Assembly: GCA_963682175.1 (NCBI GenBank)
Contig: OY821772.1
Coordinates: 11,152,743 to 11,216,742 of the forward strand
Length of the DNA: 64,000 nt
From: Triglochin maritima
Taxonomy: Eukaryota; Streptophyta; Magnoliopsida; Alismatales; Juncaginaceae
Direction of reading: 5' to 3'
The translations under genes were made by a program, and so were the position numbers. Every line of letters starts with the position of its first letter. Position 1 is the first letter of the stretch. This document shows, in pieces, positions 43,674 through 55,136 of the stretch. The notes under the pieces were generated by a model. The model did no database searches and was not told the origin of the DNA. It saw only the letters and a program-made list of their open reading frames with translations.

Positions 43674-44883
43674 TGAACCCGGCCTGTGTGCGACACGAGA
43701 GGAGGAAGGCGTCGAGAAATCGATTACCGAAGCCGAATTGACAACGCTCCTCGTCAAACGACCCCTCTCGTCTCGTGCCCACGAAAGCATGCACAAAGGT
43801 GCACACACACAAACCAAAACTTTTTTTTTACAAAGAATGTGCATAGAGGAGAAGACGGGGGAACACAAGAGAGAAAGAATGACTCAGGAGAGAAGGGAAG
43901 AAGTCTTTATGCTACGGCGGATGGGTACAGGTACAAGCACACAAGTAAACAAGGCTCAAGCAATCCTAAGGTCGCTATAGGTCCTTACAGCTAGACGACG
44001 CCTAACTACGAGGTCACACGGCCTCAACACGCCTCACCTTCCTACGACGAGGACCACAAAGCCCAGTAAGTGAGTCAAGATCCGGGGATCTCGTCTCTCC
44101 TACTATCGACAAAGTGGGCAACGCTGATCAGGTCATGACGGTCGGGACCGGATCACTCTCCTAATGCGTCCGAATTCCTTAAGGCCAATGTCTACTTGAT
44201 TTTAAAATTAGGCTCTTGATTAGTGTGGTTTGTGGGGCGAAGGAAAGGGTGATGAAATCCCCCACCTTATCTTTTACGGGACAGCCCCTCCTTAGTAGTG
44301 TTTTGGAGTCTAAATCTAGCAATCAACTCTCCAAACAAACGCTCAACTCACACTTGTTTCAATGCACTTCCTACTAACTAATGCATGTTCATACGAAATG
44401 CATGAATGAGAGTAGAAGGTGCGTACCTCACGTCAGCACTCAGCAACTGAAAATAAAGCTAAAATGAAAGACAATCTATATGCCTAAGTCACATACATGA
44501 TGCATTACCTAAACAAAAAGAATGCCTAATCTTTTGTTTTGGGTTTTAGGGTCTAAGTTGCTTAAAGGAGGTTTGATTATTGATCTGGGAATAAACTATA
44601 AGTCAAAACATGCCAAATCAAGTCCCAGATCACTACATCAATTATGTAAACACGCCACAGAAATAAGAGATTAAAATGAGCTCACCAGACCGCCAATTGG
44701 CGGTCTCAGGCCGGTGACTAGCGGTCTAAAGTGCCCAGAATGCCTCCAAATTTCTCCAGGTGTTCCTCCTAGCGACTCCAAGTCTGCTGAAACAAAGAAA
44801 ACTACAAAACACAAATTAAATCCACTCGAATCGTCCAAACAAGAGTCTGGACTGGCACCTCCCCGGCAACGACGCCAAAAACT
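43674..44883 (-). other. Leader of the E copy bounded by E2
   Basis: Non-coding between primer-binding site and gag. It carries the palindrome AGACCGCCAATTGGCGGTCT at 44687-44706 with a second, imperfect copy next to it. 44000-44600 matches the leader beside E3 (54085-55136) and, more distantly, the leader of F. Confidence 0.75.
44861..44878 (-). promoter_or_regulatory. Primer-binding site beside E2
   Basis: The minus strand reads TGGCGTCGTTGCCGGGG, one base off the TGGCGCCGTTGCCGGGG site seen at F1. This is the Asp-tRNA type used by Athila-like elements. Confidence 0.8.
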
Positions 44884-46222
44884 TGTTGAACGTTTTATTT
44901 AAACCGCAAGTGCACGACCGCGTTGAAGCAGTGGCAAATATGTGTCGTCCTCAGGGAGGTGAGCAACCTCTTTTTTATCAGAAATCAAGTGGCAAAAATT
45001 GGGGGAGAAAGATTGCTTATGCTACTCTACACTAAACTATGCTAAGAAGTATGAAATGGGAACGAAAGAAACAAACAATGAAATGACAACTAAGCTAAGG
45101 ACAAAACAAGAATGCTGGTGTACAGAAATGGGAAAACCCCTAAGGGGTGGAGTGAGTGCACACAAGGTGGTGTTATCATGCATAGGACGTGTCTAAATGT
45201 TGTGGCAAAACCTATCAATCTATTCATCAACTTAGTTGATAAACATTTACATATGCAAGATGTTTATTTCAGAACCTAAACAAGCATGAGAGGTGTCTAA
45301 TCATTTTGGTAAAACTCATCAAGTTATAAATTATATCCTAAACAAGCAAGCATACATTCATGTTTTCTCAACACATTGGAAATAAAGCATTCAATCCATT
45401 CTCATTTGTATGTATGTACATCTACTCCACCCCCAAAGGGGATGAAACTACTCACTAAACAGTACACTAATTATTAACCTAAACAAAGAAAGCATATTAA
45501 CTAAGCTAATAAAACTAATGAAATGAGATTAAGCAAAGAAAAACAAGAAACATAAAACAAACAACATAATAAAGAAAACTTGTATTAAAATGACTCACAT
45601 TAAAAGTAGCATCCTCCTACTTTAGTGTGTGCTTCAAGGCCTCACTTCTAGTAGGAAGAATAGCCACTTAAAATATGGAGTGATTAAAATAGAATGTGAA
45701 GAGTTCTATTTTTTAGCCATGGAAAAAGGCAAACCGGGACAATCCCCCGATGTGGGACTAAACAGATACCAACAATAGCCTAAACATCCTTTAATACATG
45801 TGCTAGAGAAATTTTAGCGGATTTGTGCCAAAATGGACCGCCAATTGGCGGTCTATATGGTACAGATCCTGCTCATTTTTGTTGTGGGCTTTTCTTGGTA
45901 TATTTGCTGGTCTTGGATGTATTCACTTGGTTTGTTGGAGCTCAGACCTGAATCGAATTGCTAAAATACTCCCCATGATGGTGTGGAGTATTCTGTTTTG
46001 CTATTAGGACCTTCTGTCTTACATTCAGGTCATTCTCCCTTGCATCTTAGTCCCCAGATCTCACAATTCAGTCATTTTTCCCAGCTTTTGAGTTCTTTTA
46101 TGCTTCATCTCTTCAAACCTATTTATTCCTGAAAACTAAACATAAAACTCGTAACATAGCATTGTTTAGGTGAAAGATAATGGATATAAGATACAAATAT
46201 AAGTATGAAATGATGTTAATCA
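44884..46222 (-). repeat. LTR E2 (5' LTR type, 1339 bp)
   Basis: Ends TGATTAACATC..GTTCAACA. The primer-binding site lies inward at 44861-44878. The TATA box is degraded (CTATTTTTTAG on the plus strand near 45702). The palindrome GACCGCCAATTGGCGGTC is at about 45836-45853. It shares diagnostic bases with E4 rather than with E1/E3. The outer flank GGCAA does not match the CAACC of the complex. Confidence 0.88.
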
Positions 46223-46439
46223 GGCAACATTATCCACAATCACCTAAATTTATTTGAGGCAACTTTATCCACAATCACCTAAATGCATCAAATTGAACCC
46301 TACCAAAATTACAACAACAACTATTTGAAAATGTAAAAATATTTCTTTGATTTCATTTGATAAAAATCCAAACAAGTTTACGTTTTTTAATGGAACAAAG
46401 TAGATCCTGTCACACATGAAAACCTACGACTAAAATGTT
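46223..46439. other. Spacer start with a short direct repeat
   Basis: GGCAACATTATCCACAATC and GGCAACTTTATCCACAATC at 46223 and 46258. Otherwise unassigned. Confidence 0.5.
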
Positions 46440-47174
46440 TGCTCATGTCTTATTTTGATGAAATGTGACTTGAATGATTCTTGCTGTCATCTCCCCTCTA
46501 ATACGATCAATATCCTTTTTTTGAAGTTTATGATCAAGTTTCATAGCTAGCAATTCAATAGTCTTGGCCACAAAAATTCCACAATCGACATTTGATGGGT
46601 CTTATTGTGAATAGTCATCAACTGAAACAACATTCCAGCTGCTACAATCAATCTCTTGATGACAATTGCTGAAGAACACTTTTACCCAATCAACCTATAA
46701 ATGTTATTCATTGTTACAATTAGAGCACATCAAATATGAAAATAGACCTATTATTATCTTACCAATATGGTTTTGATGTATGCATACCATCGTGTTTACC
46801 CCAACTATGAAATTTGTAAGGTTGTTTCCTCGTGATTTTCCCAATGAGTTGTATGTCTTAAATTGTTCGAGCCAAAAATCAACTTCCAAAAGATGCCAAT
46901 GGAAGTTTTCATGCAATGGAATTAGGATATTGTTTACACAATTGAAGTGTCGATCCTTGGCTCTCAAAATAGTTTCTAGTTTATCCATCTCAGATTTGGT
47001 TGCTTTCTTTGAGTTTTCCTTGAATAATCTTTGCAATATATGATAGTAACAATAAACAATGGAACATTTGAGATTACAATAAATTAAAAATTCCAACTTA
47101 CGAATGCAAATGATGATACAATTATGGTGCTCTTGACCCCTTTTGTTAAGTCCTTCCTGACAATTTCTGAACAC
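46440..47174 (-). pseudogene. Ulp1-type (C48) cysteine protease remnant, multi-exon
   Basis: Ulp1 proteases cut SUMO-like proteins; the catalytic order is His-Asp-Gln-Cys. The minus strand gives N-I-L-I-P-L-H-E-N-F-H-W-H-L-L-E-V-D (His at about 46900) and, after a likely intron 46762-46694 (GTAAG..TATAG), N-V-D-C-G-I-F-V-A-K-T (Cys at about 46585). A second likely intron separates 47103 from 47034 (GTAAG..GCAAAG). An in-frame TAA (about 46610) lies before the Cys exon, so it is broken. It sits in the foreign spacer between E4 and E2. It could be a host gene scrap or the accessory protease carried by some Mutator-like or CACTA elements; no transposase is visible here. Confidence 0.65.
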
Positions 47175-48340
47175 ACCTCAATAACCTAAACAAATTAATG
47201 CAAATTAATAGTTAGCATCACAAGTAATTATCGAATATATTAAAATATAATCTTTTACAAATTAGACAACTACACATATCATTTGAGAGATATTAGTCAC
47301 GACACTTACATAGTCATACATTGTGCCATTTTGAAGTATATTCAACACTTTCTCTTCATCAACATAACCTTCCCCATAGGATAATGTCATCGCATGGCTG
47401 TGATAACATGGGAAAAGTAGAAATAACATCAAGAAAAATTAAATTTACACGGATTATTTTTATAATTACATCATTTACGCATAGTTATGTTCCACATAAT
47501 AGTCAAACTACAAAATAGTCAATATATTTAACAAAAATCGTCAACATACTTGACAAAACCATCTTTTTAACTACATCATTTGAAGTTTTAGTTACTACAA
47601 ATACAAATTAAAGTACATTAAGGAAAGTTACTAGTTTTCATAATTTTCCAAGAACTTCTTCATGATACTCCCTGTTTTGCTAACATCTAGAGAGTTAAGG
47701 ATTTCTTTTTACATCTACTTGTCATTGTCTGAACTAGTTTTCCCACTATGACACCGCCTCTCTGAAGCTGAAATATGATTGTATGAACTTATGGGCGAAT
47801 ATAAGAACCAACTCCATTTATTTTACTCTTGATATTTGAATAACATCCACTATATAGAATGAAAATGTGTGTAGTGTGTGTGTTTATTTGTGCTCTTCAA
47901 AACATGTCATACATGAAATCCATAAAACTCAAATTCAACTTTACCTCCACATGAAATAAGATAAGACATTATCATTAAAACATATAAGACAATAATTGAA
48001 ATGAAGTTAATATATTCACATGCAAAATGACTCAAATCCAACTATGTCTCCACATGAAATAAGATTTATCACAATCATTAAAACATACAAGACATTAATT
48101 TGGATAAACCCAATATGAGCACTTGCATGCACATGTCTTGTTTCCTTCTTCCTCTTCATCGTTATACTCACCTCATCATTCCCTATAAAATAGGCTCACT
48201 AATCGAAGCATGTGCTAAGCTTCAATCAAGAGCATTAACACATCAAATATAAGAGTGAAATCTCATTAGATGGTTATGGAAATCATATGAAGTTTAAAGG
48301 ATAGGATTAACACACACATTAATCAATCACATGATCAAAT
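47175..48340. other. Unassigned spacer DNA
   Basis: AT-rich. A 105-base block (TCCACATGAAATAAGAT.. and ATTAAAACATA-AAGACA) is tandemly repeated at about 47945 and 48050. No gene. Confidence 0.5.
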
Positions 48341-49202
48341 TACCTTCTTCTCCACCCCCAATGGGGATGGACTGCTCTCTACTCATCTCTACACTAAAGA
48401 GAGCATGAAAAGAACATAAACCCATGAAACAAATGTAGAAGACTAGATTGAACAAGCATCAAACACAAAGGAAATTGCATAAAATGGAAAACATCAACAT
48501 AAGAACAAAAACTAAAGTAGATTAAGAAATAAAAATACAAAGTTTGCTCCTCTCCAACCCCCTTATTACACTACTAAAATGGGAAACTAAAACCTACTCC
48601 AATGAGGGAAGGAGGAAGAAGAGGGGGAGACGATCGATGAATTACAATGGTATTTATAGAAGAAATAAGGGTTTAGATGGATCTGGGAGCAATCTGAAGG
48701 TTGTCATAACTTTCTCTATAGTCTGGTGTGCCCAATTAATCAAGTCCAAATCACGGGAGAAATTGGGAACCAATTGAACCAAAATAATCCGCCAACGGCA
48801 GATTGTTTGTGCCTTATCGGTCCCGATTTCTTCCAGCAGCTTAAATGGTGTATCTTGCACGTTGAGTGAAGCTCAGGTCCACTGTCTTCAACCGATTTGA
48901 GTTTAATTGGCAAAATACTTATCTAGTTCAAGTCATGTCACAATACTTTGCATTTCACAATCAGGTCCCTCCAAGTATTCACTTGGGTTCTTCCTGATTT
49001 GCGATCCAGTCCTTGTGCATTACAAATGGGTCCAGAAGTCTTCAATTCAGTCCATTCTTGTTGCATTCAGGTCCTTTTGTTCCATTTTCTCTTCTTTATT
49101 ACCTAACACCTGAAACACTACAACCACACTCGAGTAGCACAATTTTGGGAGTAAAGTAAAGGATATATAGCTAGAATGCGATGTATGATATGCTACTAAT
49201 CA
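48341..49202 (-). repeat. Degenerate E-related LTR fragment (E5)
   Basis: Contains CTCCACCCCCAATGGGGATGG, CCGCCAACGGC and a TTCAGTCC/TTCAGGTCC-rich stretch like the second half of E LTRs, and ends CTACTAATCA at 49202. More diverged than E1-E4; the 5'-most part and an inner end are not found. Confidence 0.6.
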
Positions 49203-49336
49203 GTATGTCATGCACTTTTTTCCCTTAGCTATTTTCCCATTTAGTTTTTGTAGTAAGATTTTTAACGAGACATGAACATAACACTATTCTCCAACATAAT
49301 GTATAAATATATGTTGAAATGAGGGGAGAATTATAT

Positions 49337-50736
49337 TGTTGAACATTTTATATTAAAACCGCAAGTGCACGACGTCGGTGAAGACGTGGCAAATACGGGT
49401 CGTCCTCAGGGAGGTGAGCTGCCTATTGTTTATCAGAAATCAAGTGGCACAAAAAGATGGAAGAAAGTTGTTTATGCTAATCTAAACTACGCTAACTACG
49501 AAGAAGCAAATGCGAAGGAAATAGATTAACGAATACTTCAACTAAGCTAGAGAAACTTGATACTATGCAGGAATCAGTAAGAGAGAGACCCCATAGGGGG
49601 TGGAGTGACTACACATACACAATAAGGAGGCAAGAATGTCTTCCTATAGGCACAAGTGGAGGTAGTGTTTGCATGTATGGGAGGTGTCTACTTATCATGG
49701 CAAAACCCATCAATTAAATCACTAACCTATTTTGATTAACATTCATAAACACCAGCTGGTTATTTAAGAAAGTAAACATGCATGGGAGGTGTCTTAAAAC
49801 TTGTGGCAAAACCCATCTAGTGAAGTGTACTATTCTAACAAGCAAGCATGCATTCATATTAATCAACACATTTCAAAATAAACATCCATCCTTCCTTAAT
49901 TGCATATATGATTATCATCTCCACCCCCCAAAAGGGGAGTGGTTTTACTCACTACATATTACACTAACTATTACACTAAGATAAGAAGACATATTAACTA
50001 AGCTAGATTTAATAAAAGACAATTAAACTAAAGCATGCACCAACAATAAAAGAAGCACAAAACAAAGGAAATTTTATTGATTGAAGACTCACAATACCAG
50101 TAGCATCTCCCCCATTTAGTTTCTTGCTTCAAGGCTTTCACTTCAATTAGGGAGAATGGCCACAAGCATGAAGTGATAACAATAGAAGGTGAATAGTTCT
50201 ATTTATAGCCAAAGAAAAAGGCAATCCGGGACAATCCCCCAATGTGAGACTAAACAAATACCATAAATAGCATAAAAATGCTCTAATACATAAGCCACAA
50301 AAAGCTAAGCAGTTTCGGAGCCACCTCGATCGCTAATTAGCGGTCCCAGACCGCCAATTGGCGGTCTACAGGATCCGGATTACTCTGGACTTTCTTGGAG
50401 GCTTTCCTGGATGGTATTTTTGGTCTTTGATGCATCTACTTGGTTTGGCGGAGCTTCGACCCGAATCAAATTGCTAAAATACTCACCATGATAGTGTGGA
50501 GTATTCTGTTATGCTCTTAGGTCCTTCTGTCTTACATTCAGGTCCTTCTCCCTTGCATCTTGGTCCCCTGATCTCACAATTCAGTCCATTTTTCCCAGCT
50601 TTTGGGTCCTTTTATGCTTCATCTCTTCAAACCTATTTATTCCTGAAAACTAAACATAAAACTCGTAACATAGCATTGTTTAAGTGAAAGATAATGGATA
50701 TAAGATACAAATATAAGCATGAAATGATGTCAATCA
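49337..50736 (-). repeat. LTR E4 (3' LTR type, 1400 bp)
   Basis: Ends TGATTGACATC..GTTCAACA. It is preceded inward by the GGTGTGGGGGTATT purine tract. TATAAATAG near 50204-50196; perfect palindrome AGACCGCCAATTGGCGGTCT at 50348-50367 with an imperfect partner CGCTAATTAGCG before it. The outer flank TATAT matches neither CAACC nor the E2 flank. Confidence 0.88.
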
Positions 50737-52030
50737 AATACCCCCACACCTAACTTTTGCTAGTCCCGAGCAAAACAAAGAAAGGAAAAGGCATACGAGA
50801 AAAACAAGAAATCCTAACTCACTTTCATAGGAATCACGGTTGCACTTAGCACGTGCAACAAGCCGTTAGACCTCGTCGCCAAGGAGGAGGAGTGTTGTCT
50901 CTTGAGGATTTTAAGCGCATATACCCACAAAATCCGAACAAGATGCATTAATCAATCTAGCTACACGACTTGTTGGACTCATATTGTCGATCATGGGACG
51001 CGGTAATACTACGGGTCGACTCTATATATGTAATCGGTCCACACACCTAGCCTAATGAGTTATTCATGAGATTTAGTTAATGACTCATGTGAAAGACATC
51101 GGCAACCTTAACTTCTGAATGTGATACAATGTGTAAAGTCCATTTTGGTTCTTATTTGACTCTTTTTTTCTTTTTCTTTTTTCTTTGGAGCATTTTATTG
51201 GTTGGTGTTTGATTCTCCCAGGGTCAGGTTTCATGCATCATTGCCTATGAGGACTTACACTATCACGTACACCTTCTCCCAAATCTCCACATAGGGCGAT
51301 CCCTACCACCCGTGTAACGGGAGTTTGGTCGGTGCATCCCAAGTCAGATGACTCGAAAGCACCAGGCACAAAGTCCCCTCAGACCTACTTTCCCGAGTGA
51401 TAGGAGTCGTGCGAGAAGAGAGAACACCACTTATTTATTTATTTATCTACATGGGAACCAAAACCCTTACACTTAAGTTTCACAAAAAGAGATTAAGAGC
51501 CCATGACTACGACAAACTTCCTTATACTAAAAGACACGAATTATTTGACTCACTAGGTTCAGGGTGGACTTCTTTAAATGTTTGAGTGGTGAAACCCTAT
51601 GATTACACGCCCCCCGATGGAAAACCGGGGTACATCCTAATGACTTTATAAGACCTAAAGCTAGTAAACTAGATATCCTAATGCATCAAGTTCAAGACAA
51701 TTTTGGGAGCTTTCTTTTTACTTTGCCTCTCAACGGTTTTGCACATGCTAAACACACGCAAAACCTACAAAAACATTTTCTTTCGCAAACACATGATGAT
51801 TTTGAAAGAAATGTGAAAAAATTAAAGCACTAGGCACGCAAAAGAAGACAAGTCACCCAAGGATCATGGCAAGCAGGTATATCAATGTTAAATGCGGCAC
51901 ACTAACATGACCCTAACAATGCAAAATAAAGAAAACAAAAATCAAAAGAAAAGACTCGACTATGTACACACGTAAAGCACCCCCCACACCTACTTCATGC
52001 ATTGTCCTCAATGAATGTAAACAAGATACT
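50737..52030 (-). other. 3' region of E carrying the F insertion
   Basis: Matches 34212-35512 closely (CT-rich run, same frames, same purine tracts). It stops at CAAGATACT, the site where F1 begins. Confidence 0.82.
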
Positions 52031-52523
52031 TGATGCATTGCATACATTGCATCATATGTCTTTCATTTAGATTACTTTTACATCAATAAATGCTACTAAG
52101 GTATGTGTTTAGTCTTATTTACAGAATACAGGGACCTGAATGCAATTTACCCACATCCCGAGCATAAACGCGTGCAAAAGATTCATTTCTATCATAAAGA
52201 CCAAGTCAAGTTTATCGGGTTACAAATGGAAATGTATCCAAGCATAAAAGCATTCAAGTCCTAATTGCAAAAAGAACAAGGACATAAGCACAAAAGTAAC
52301 CGGGGACTTAACTGCAAAAAGTCAAGGACCTAATTGCAAATCACGAGTAGCTTTTATTCTCTTGGAGAAAATATATAGAAAAATCAATGTATATCTCCAA
52401 ATATGTGAAGGAATTAATCCGGAGTTCAAAAGAATGGAAAGAATCAATCCAGACGCGCAAAGAAGGATCAAATCATACCATAAACATTCAACCAAAATCC
52501 GGACAAAATCAGGCCAGATTGTG

Positions 52524-52577
52524 CGGCGTTTCCGCCGCACCACACACACAATGTGCGGCGTTTCCGCCGCCCAACCA
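52524..52577. repeat. Paired TGCGGCG/CGCCGCA hairpins in F1 U3
   Basis: Two copies of TGCGGCG-TTTC-CGCCGCA (7-bp arms, 4-base loop) 34 bases apart. Both are conserved in F2 (61384-61437). Confidence 0.9.
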
Positions 52578-52659
52578 TCGATCCGCGTCTCCCAATTTCG
52601 TCCAGTCATGTCTGGACACGTGTACTTTCCAATATTATACCTAGATCCCTTGTAGCAAC

Positions 52660-52667
52660 TATAAATA
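52660..52667 (+). promoter_or_regulatory. TATA box of F1
   Basis: TATAAATA, identical in F2 on the minus strand (near 61290-61297). Confidence 0.7.
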
Positions 52668-53257
52668 GACCCGAGAACGATGTTAGAAGGGTCCTTAGTC
52701 TTTGGTTGTAATTTTTATTCTTAATCTTAGTTTTGTATTCTTCTTTTCATTAATAAAATTCTGTCTTTTATTTCTTACTTTTAGTTTTCTTTTGTAATGT
52801 CTCAAGGACCCCTTCTTCCTCCCTCTATGAGTTTCTAACTCCTTCCAAAGGGTGGAGGTGACGGATTATGGTGAAGAGAAGATGAATGAATGTTATTATT
52901 TTAATTTCGTGTTAGTATATTTTGATTACTTGAGTTTATGTTAAATCATTTATCATGTAATGCTTTATAACTAATATGATTTATTATAAGTTTCTAAATT
53001 CTCTAATCTAAACCTTAAATCTAAACCTCCACCCGACGGAATTCACATCTTTGTTCTTGTTTTAGTTTTAATTGTTCTTGTTTCTTGCCTTAGATAATTA
53101 AAATCCAAAAATCTCAAAACCCAATTATTTCTTCTCTCCTTCTTTCCCCCAATCGAAATCACACTAATAACAAAATCTCTCCCTCCTTGTGTTCGACCCG
53201 TACTTGCCACCGCTTCATCGCGGCCGTGCACTTGCGGTATAAATTTAATTCTCATCA

Positions 53258-54075
53258 AGTTTTTGGCGCCGTTGCCGGGGAGGCGACGCAGATTTTGTTT
53301 TTTTTTATTTCGATTTTATTATGTTTATCTTGTGCGCGATCTAACTATTTGGATTTGTGTTTCAGGAGACAACAGAGCGTACGGTGAAATCTGAGCGCAG
53401 TCTGAGCAACAAGGGCGGCGGAATCGCCGCACATCAAGAGGAACCTGCGGCGGAATCGCCGCACAAGTGAAGCATCTGGGCTTCAAATTTTTCTGGGGTT
53501 AGCACCATCTCTGGGTGGACGCGTGGAGCTACTGAAATTTCGAGAGCGGGCGGCGAACCCGACTGAGCATTGCGTAGGTAACCTTTGTTGCTTTTTTCCT
53601 CGTAATTTCTAGTTTCAGAAAATTTCCTTTTCATAGAACTGCATGTGTTAGGGCAAAAATTCCATAATTGGCAATAATTCAACTCTGACCTAAAATTGGC
53701 AAAATTAGAAAGGCCTTAATGCATGCATCATCTAGTGTTTTGTATGCATTATTCTTGCTAAATTCTTGCACATTAATTCTTGTTGAAGAGTGCTGGAGTC
53801 AAGGTACGTATCGCGGTTTTTATCGATTGCATTTAGGCATATAATTTAGTTTGCATACAACCTTGCAATTGCCCCCCTCTAAAGACCTTTGTTTGACTAT
53901 CTTTGCTAGATCTAAGTTAAACTATCTTAAGGGCAACTCCGTAGGCAAAGATACGGTGGGGATTTCATCACCTTTCCGTGGCCCACAAATCACAATCCTA
54001 AAGTGTCACCCAAGCCTTAAAATTAAAATAAATTAGACATTGACCCCTAAGGACTCGGACTCATTAAAATCAATT
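53258..54075 (+). other. Leader of F with primer-binding site, truncated
   Basis: The primer-binding site TGGCGCCGTTGCCGGGG is at 53264-53280 (Asp tRNA). At 53412-53468 two hairpins occur with the same TGCGGCG/CGCCGCA arms but loop GAAT. Downstream, GGGGATTTCATCACC and related blocks match the E leader. It breaks off in a T/A run at about 54075, where E leader in the opposite orientation begins. No gag follows here. Confidence 0.8.
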
Positions 54076-54084
54076 TTTTTAAAA

Positions 54085-55136
54085 AAAGAATGTACTTAGA
54101 AGAGAAGACAAGGGAACACAGGAGAGAAAGAATGACTCAGGAGAGAAGGGAAGAAGTCCTTATGCTACGGGGGGTGGGTACAGGTACAAGCACACAAGCA
54201 AACAAGGCTCAAGCAATCCTAAGGTCGCTATAGGTCCTTACAGCTAGACGACGCCTAACTACGAGGTCACACGGCCTCAACACGCCTCACCTCCCTATGA
54301 CGAGGACCACAAAGCCCAGTAAGTGAGTCAAGATCCGGGGATCTCGTCTCTCCTACTATCGACAAAGTGGGCAACGCCGATCAGGTCATGACGGTCGGGA
54401 CCGGATCACTCTCCTAATGCGCCCGAAGTCCTTAGGGCCAATGTCTACTTGATTTTAAAATTAGGCTCTTGATTAGTGTGGTTTTTGGGGCGATGGAAAG
54501 GGTGATGAAATCCCCACCTTATCTTTTATGGGACAACCCCTCCTTAGTAGCGTTTTGGAGTCTAAATCTAACAATCAACTCTCCAAACAAACGCTCAACT
54601 CACACTTGTTTAATTGCACTTCCTACTAACTAATGCATGTTCATACGAAATGCATGAATGAGAGTAGAAGGTGCGTACCTCACGCCAACACTCAGCAACT
54701 AAAAATAAAGCTAAAATGAAAGACAATCTATATGCCTAAGTCACATACATGATGCATGACCTAAACAAAACGAATGCCTAATCTTTTGCTTTAGGATTTA
54801 GGGTCCAAGTTGCTTAAAGGAGGTTTGATTATTGATCTGGGACCAAACTATAAGTCATAACATGCCAAATCAAGTCCCAGATGACTACATCAATTATGCA
54901 AACAGACCAAAGATATGAGAGAGCAAACAGAGGTTACCAGACCGCCAATTGGCGGTCTCAGGCCGCTGATTGGCGGTCTACAGTGCCCAACTTGCCTCAA
55001 ATTTTCTCCAGGTGTTCTTCCTGACGACTCCAAGTCTCTTGAAACAAAGCAAACCTACAAAACACAAATTAAATCCACTCGAATCATCCAAACAAGAGTC
55101 TGGACTGACACCTCCACGGCAACGGCGCCAAAAACT
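54085..55136 (-). other. Leader of E beside E3, truncated
   Basis: Matches 43838-44883. Contains AGACCGCCAATTGGCGGTCT at 54939-54958 plus an imperfect partner at about 54962-54979. The primer-binding site TGGCGCCGTTGCCG (minus) is at 55130-55117. Gag and everything beyond are missing. Confidence 0.82.
55117..55130 (-). promoter_or_regulatory. Primer-binding site beside E3
   Basis: The minus strand TGGCGCCGTTGCCG matches the 3' end of plant Asp tRNA and lies six bases inside the LTR. Confidence 0.88.

Larger units (their letters stand above)
52031..53257 (+). repeat. LTR F1 (5' LTR of Athila-like F, 1227 bp)
   Basis: TGATGCATTGCATAC..AATTCTCATCA, followed by an Asp-type primer-binding site. 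TATAAATA at 52660-52667. Two TGCGGCGTTTCCGCCGCA hairpins at 52524-52577 lie about 90 bases upstream. The ATACT before it (52026-52030) is the target duplication. It differs from F2 at 15 of 1227 positions by my alignment. Confidence 0.92.

Noticed and set aside
43597..43980. Plus-strand frames across the E gag start and leader
   Set aside because: Antisense to the recognised gag N-terminus and to leader sequence that recurs at 54085-54300 without the frame.
49332..49336. Target duplication pairing E4 with E2
   Set aside because: The flanks are TATAT and GGCAA. They do not match in any shift I tried.
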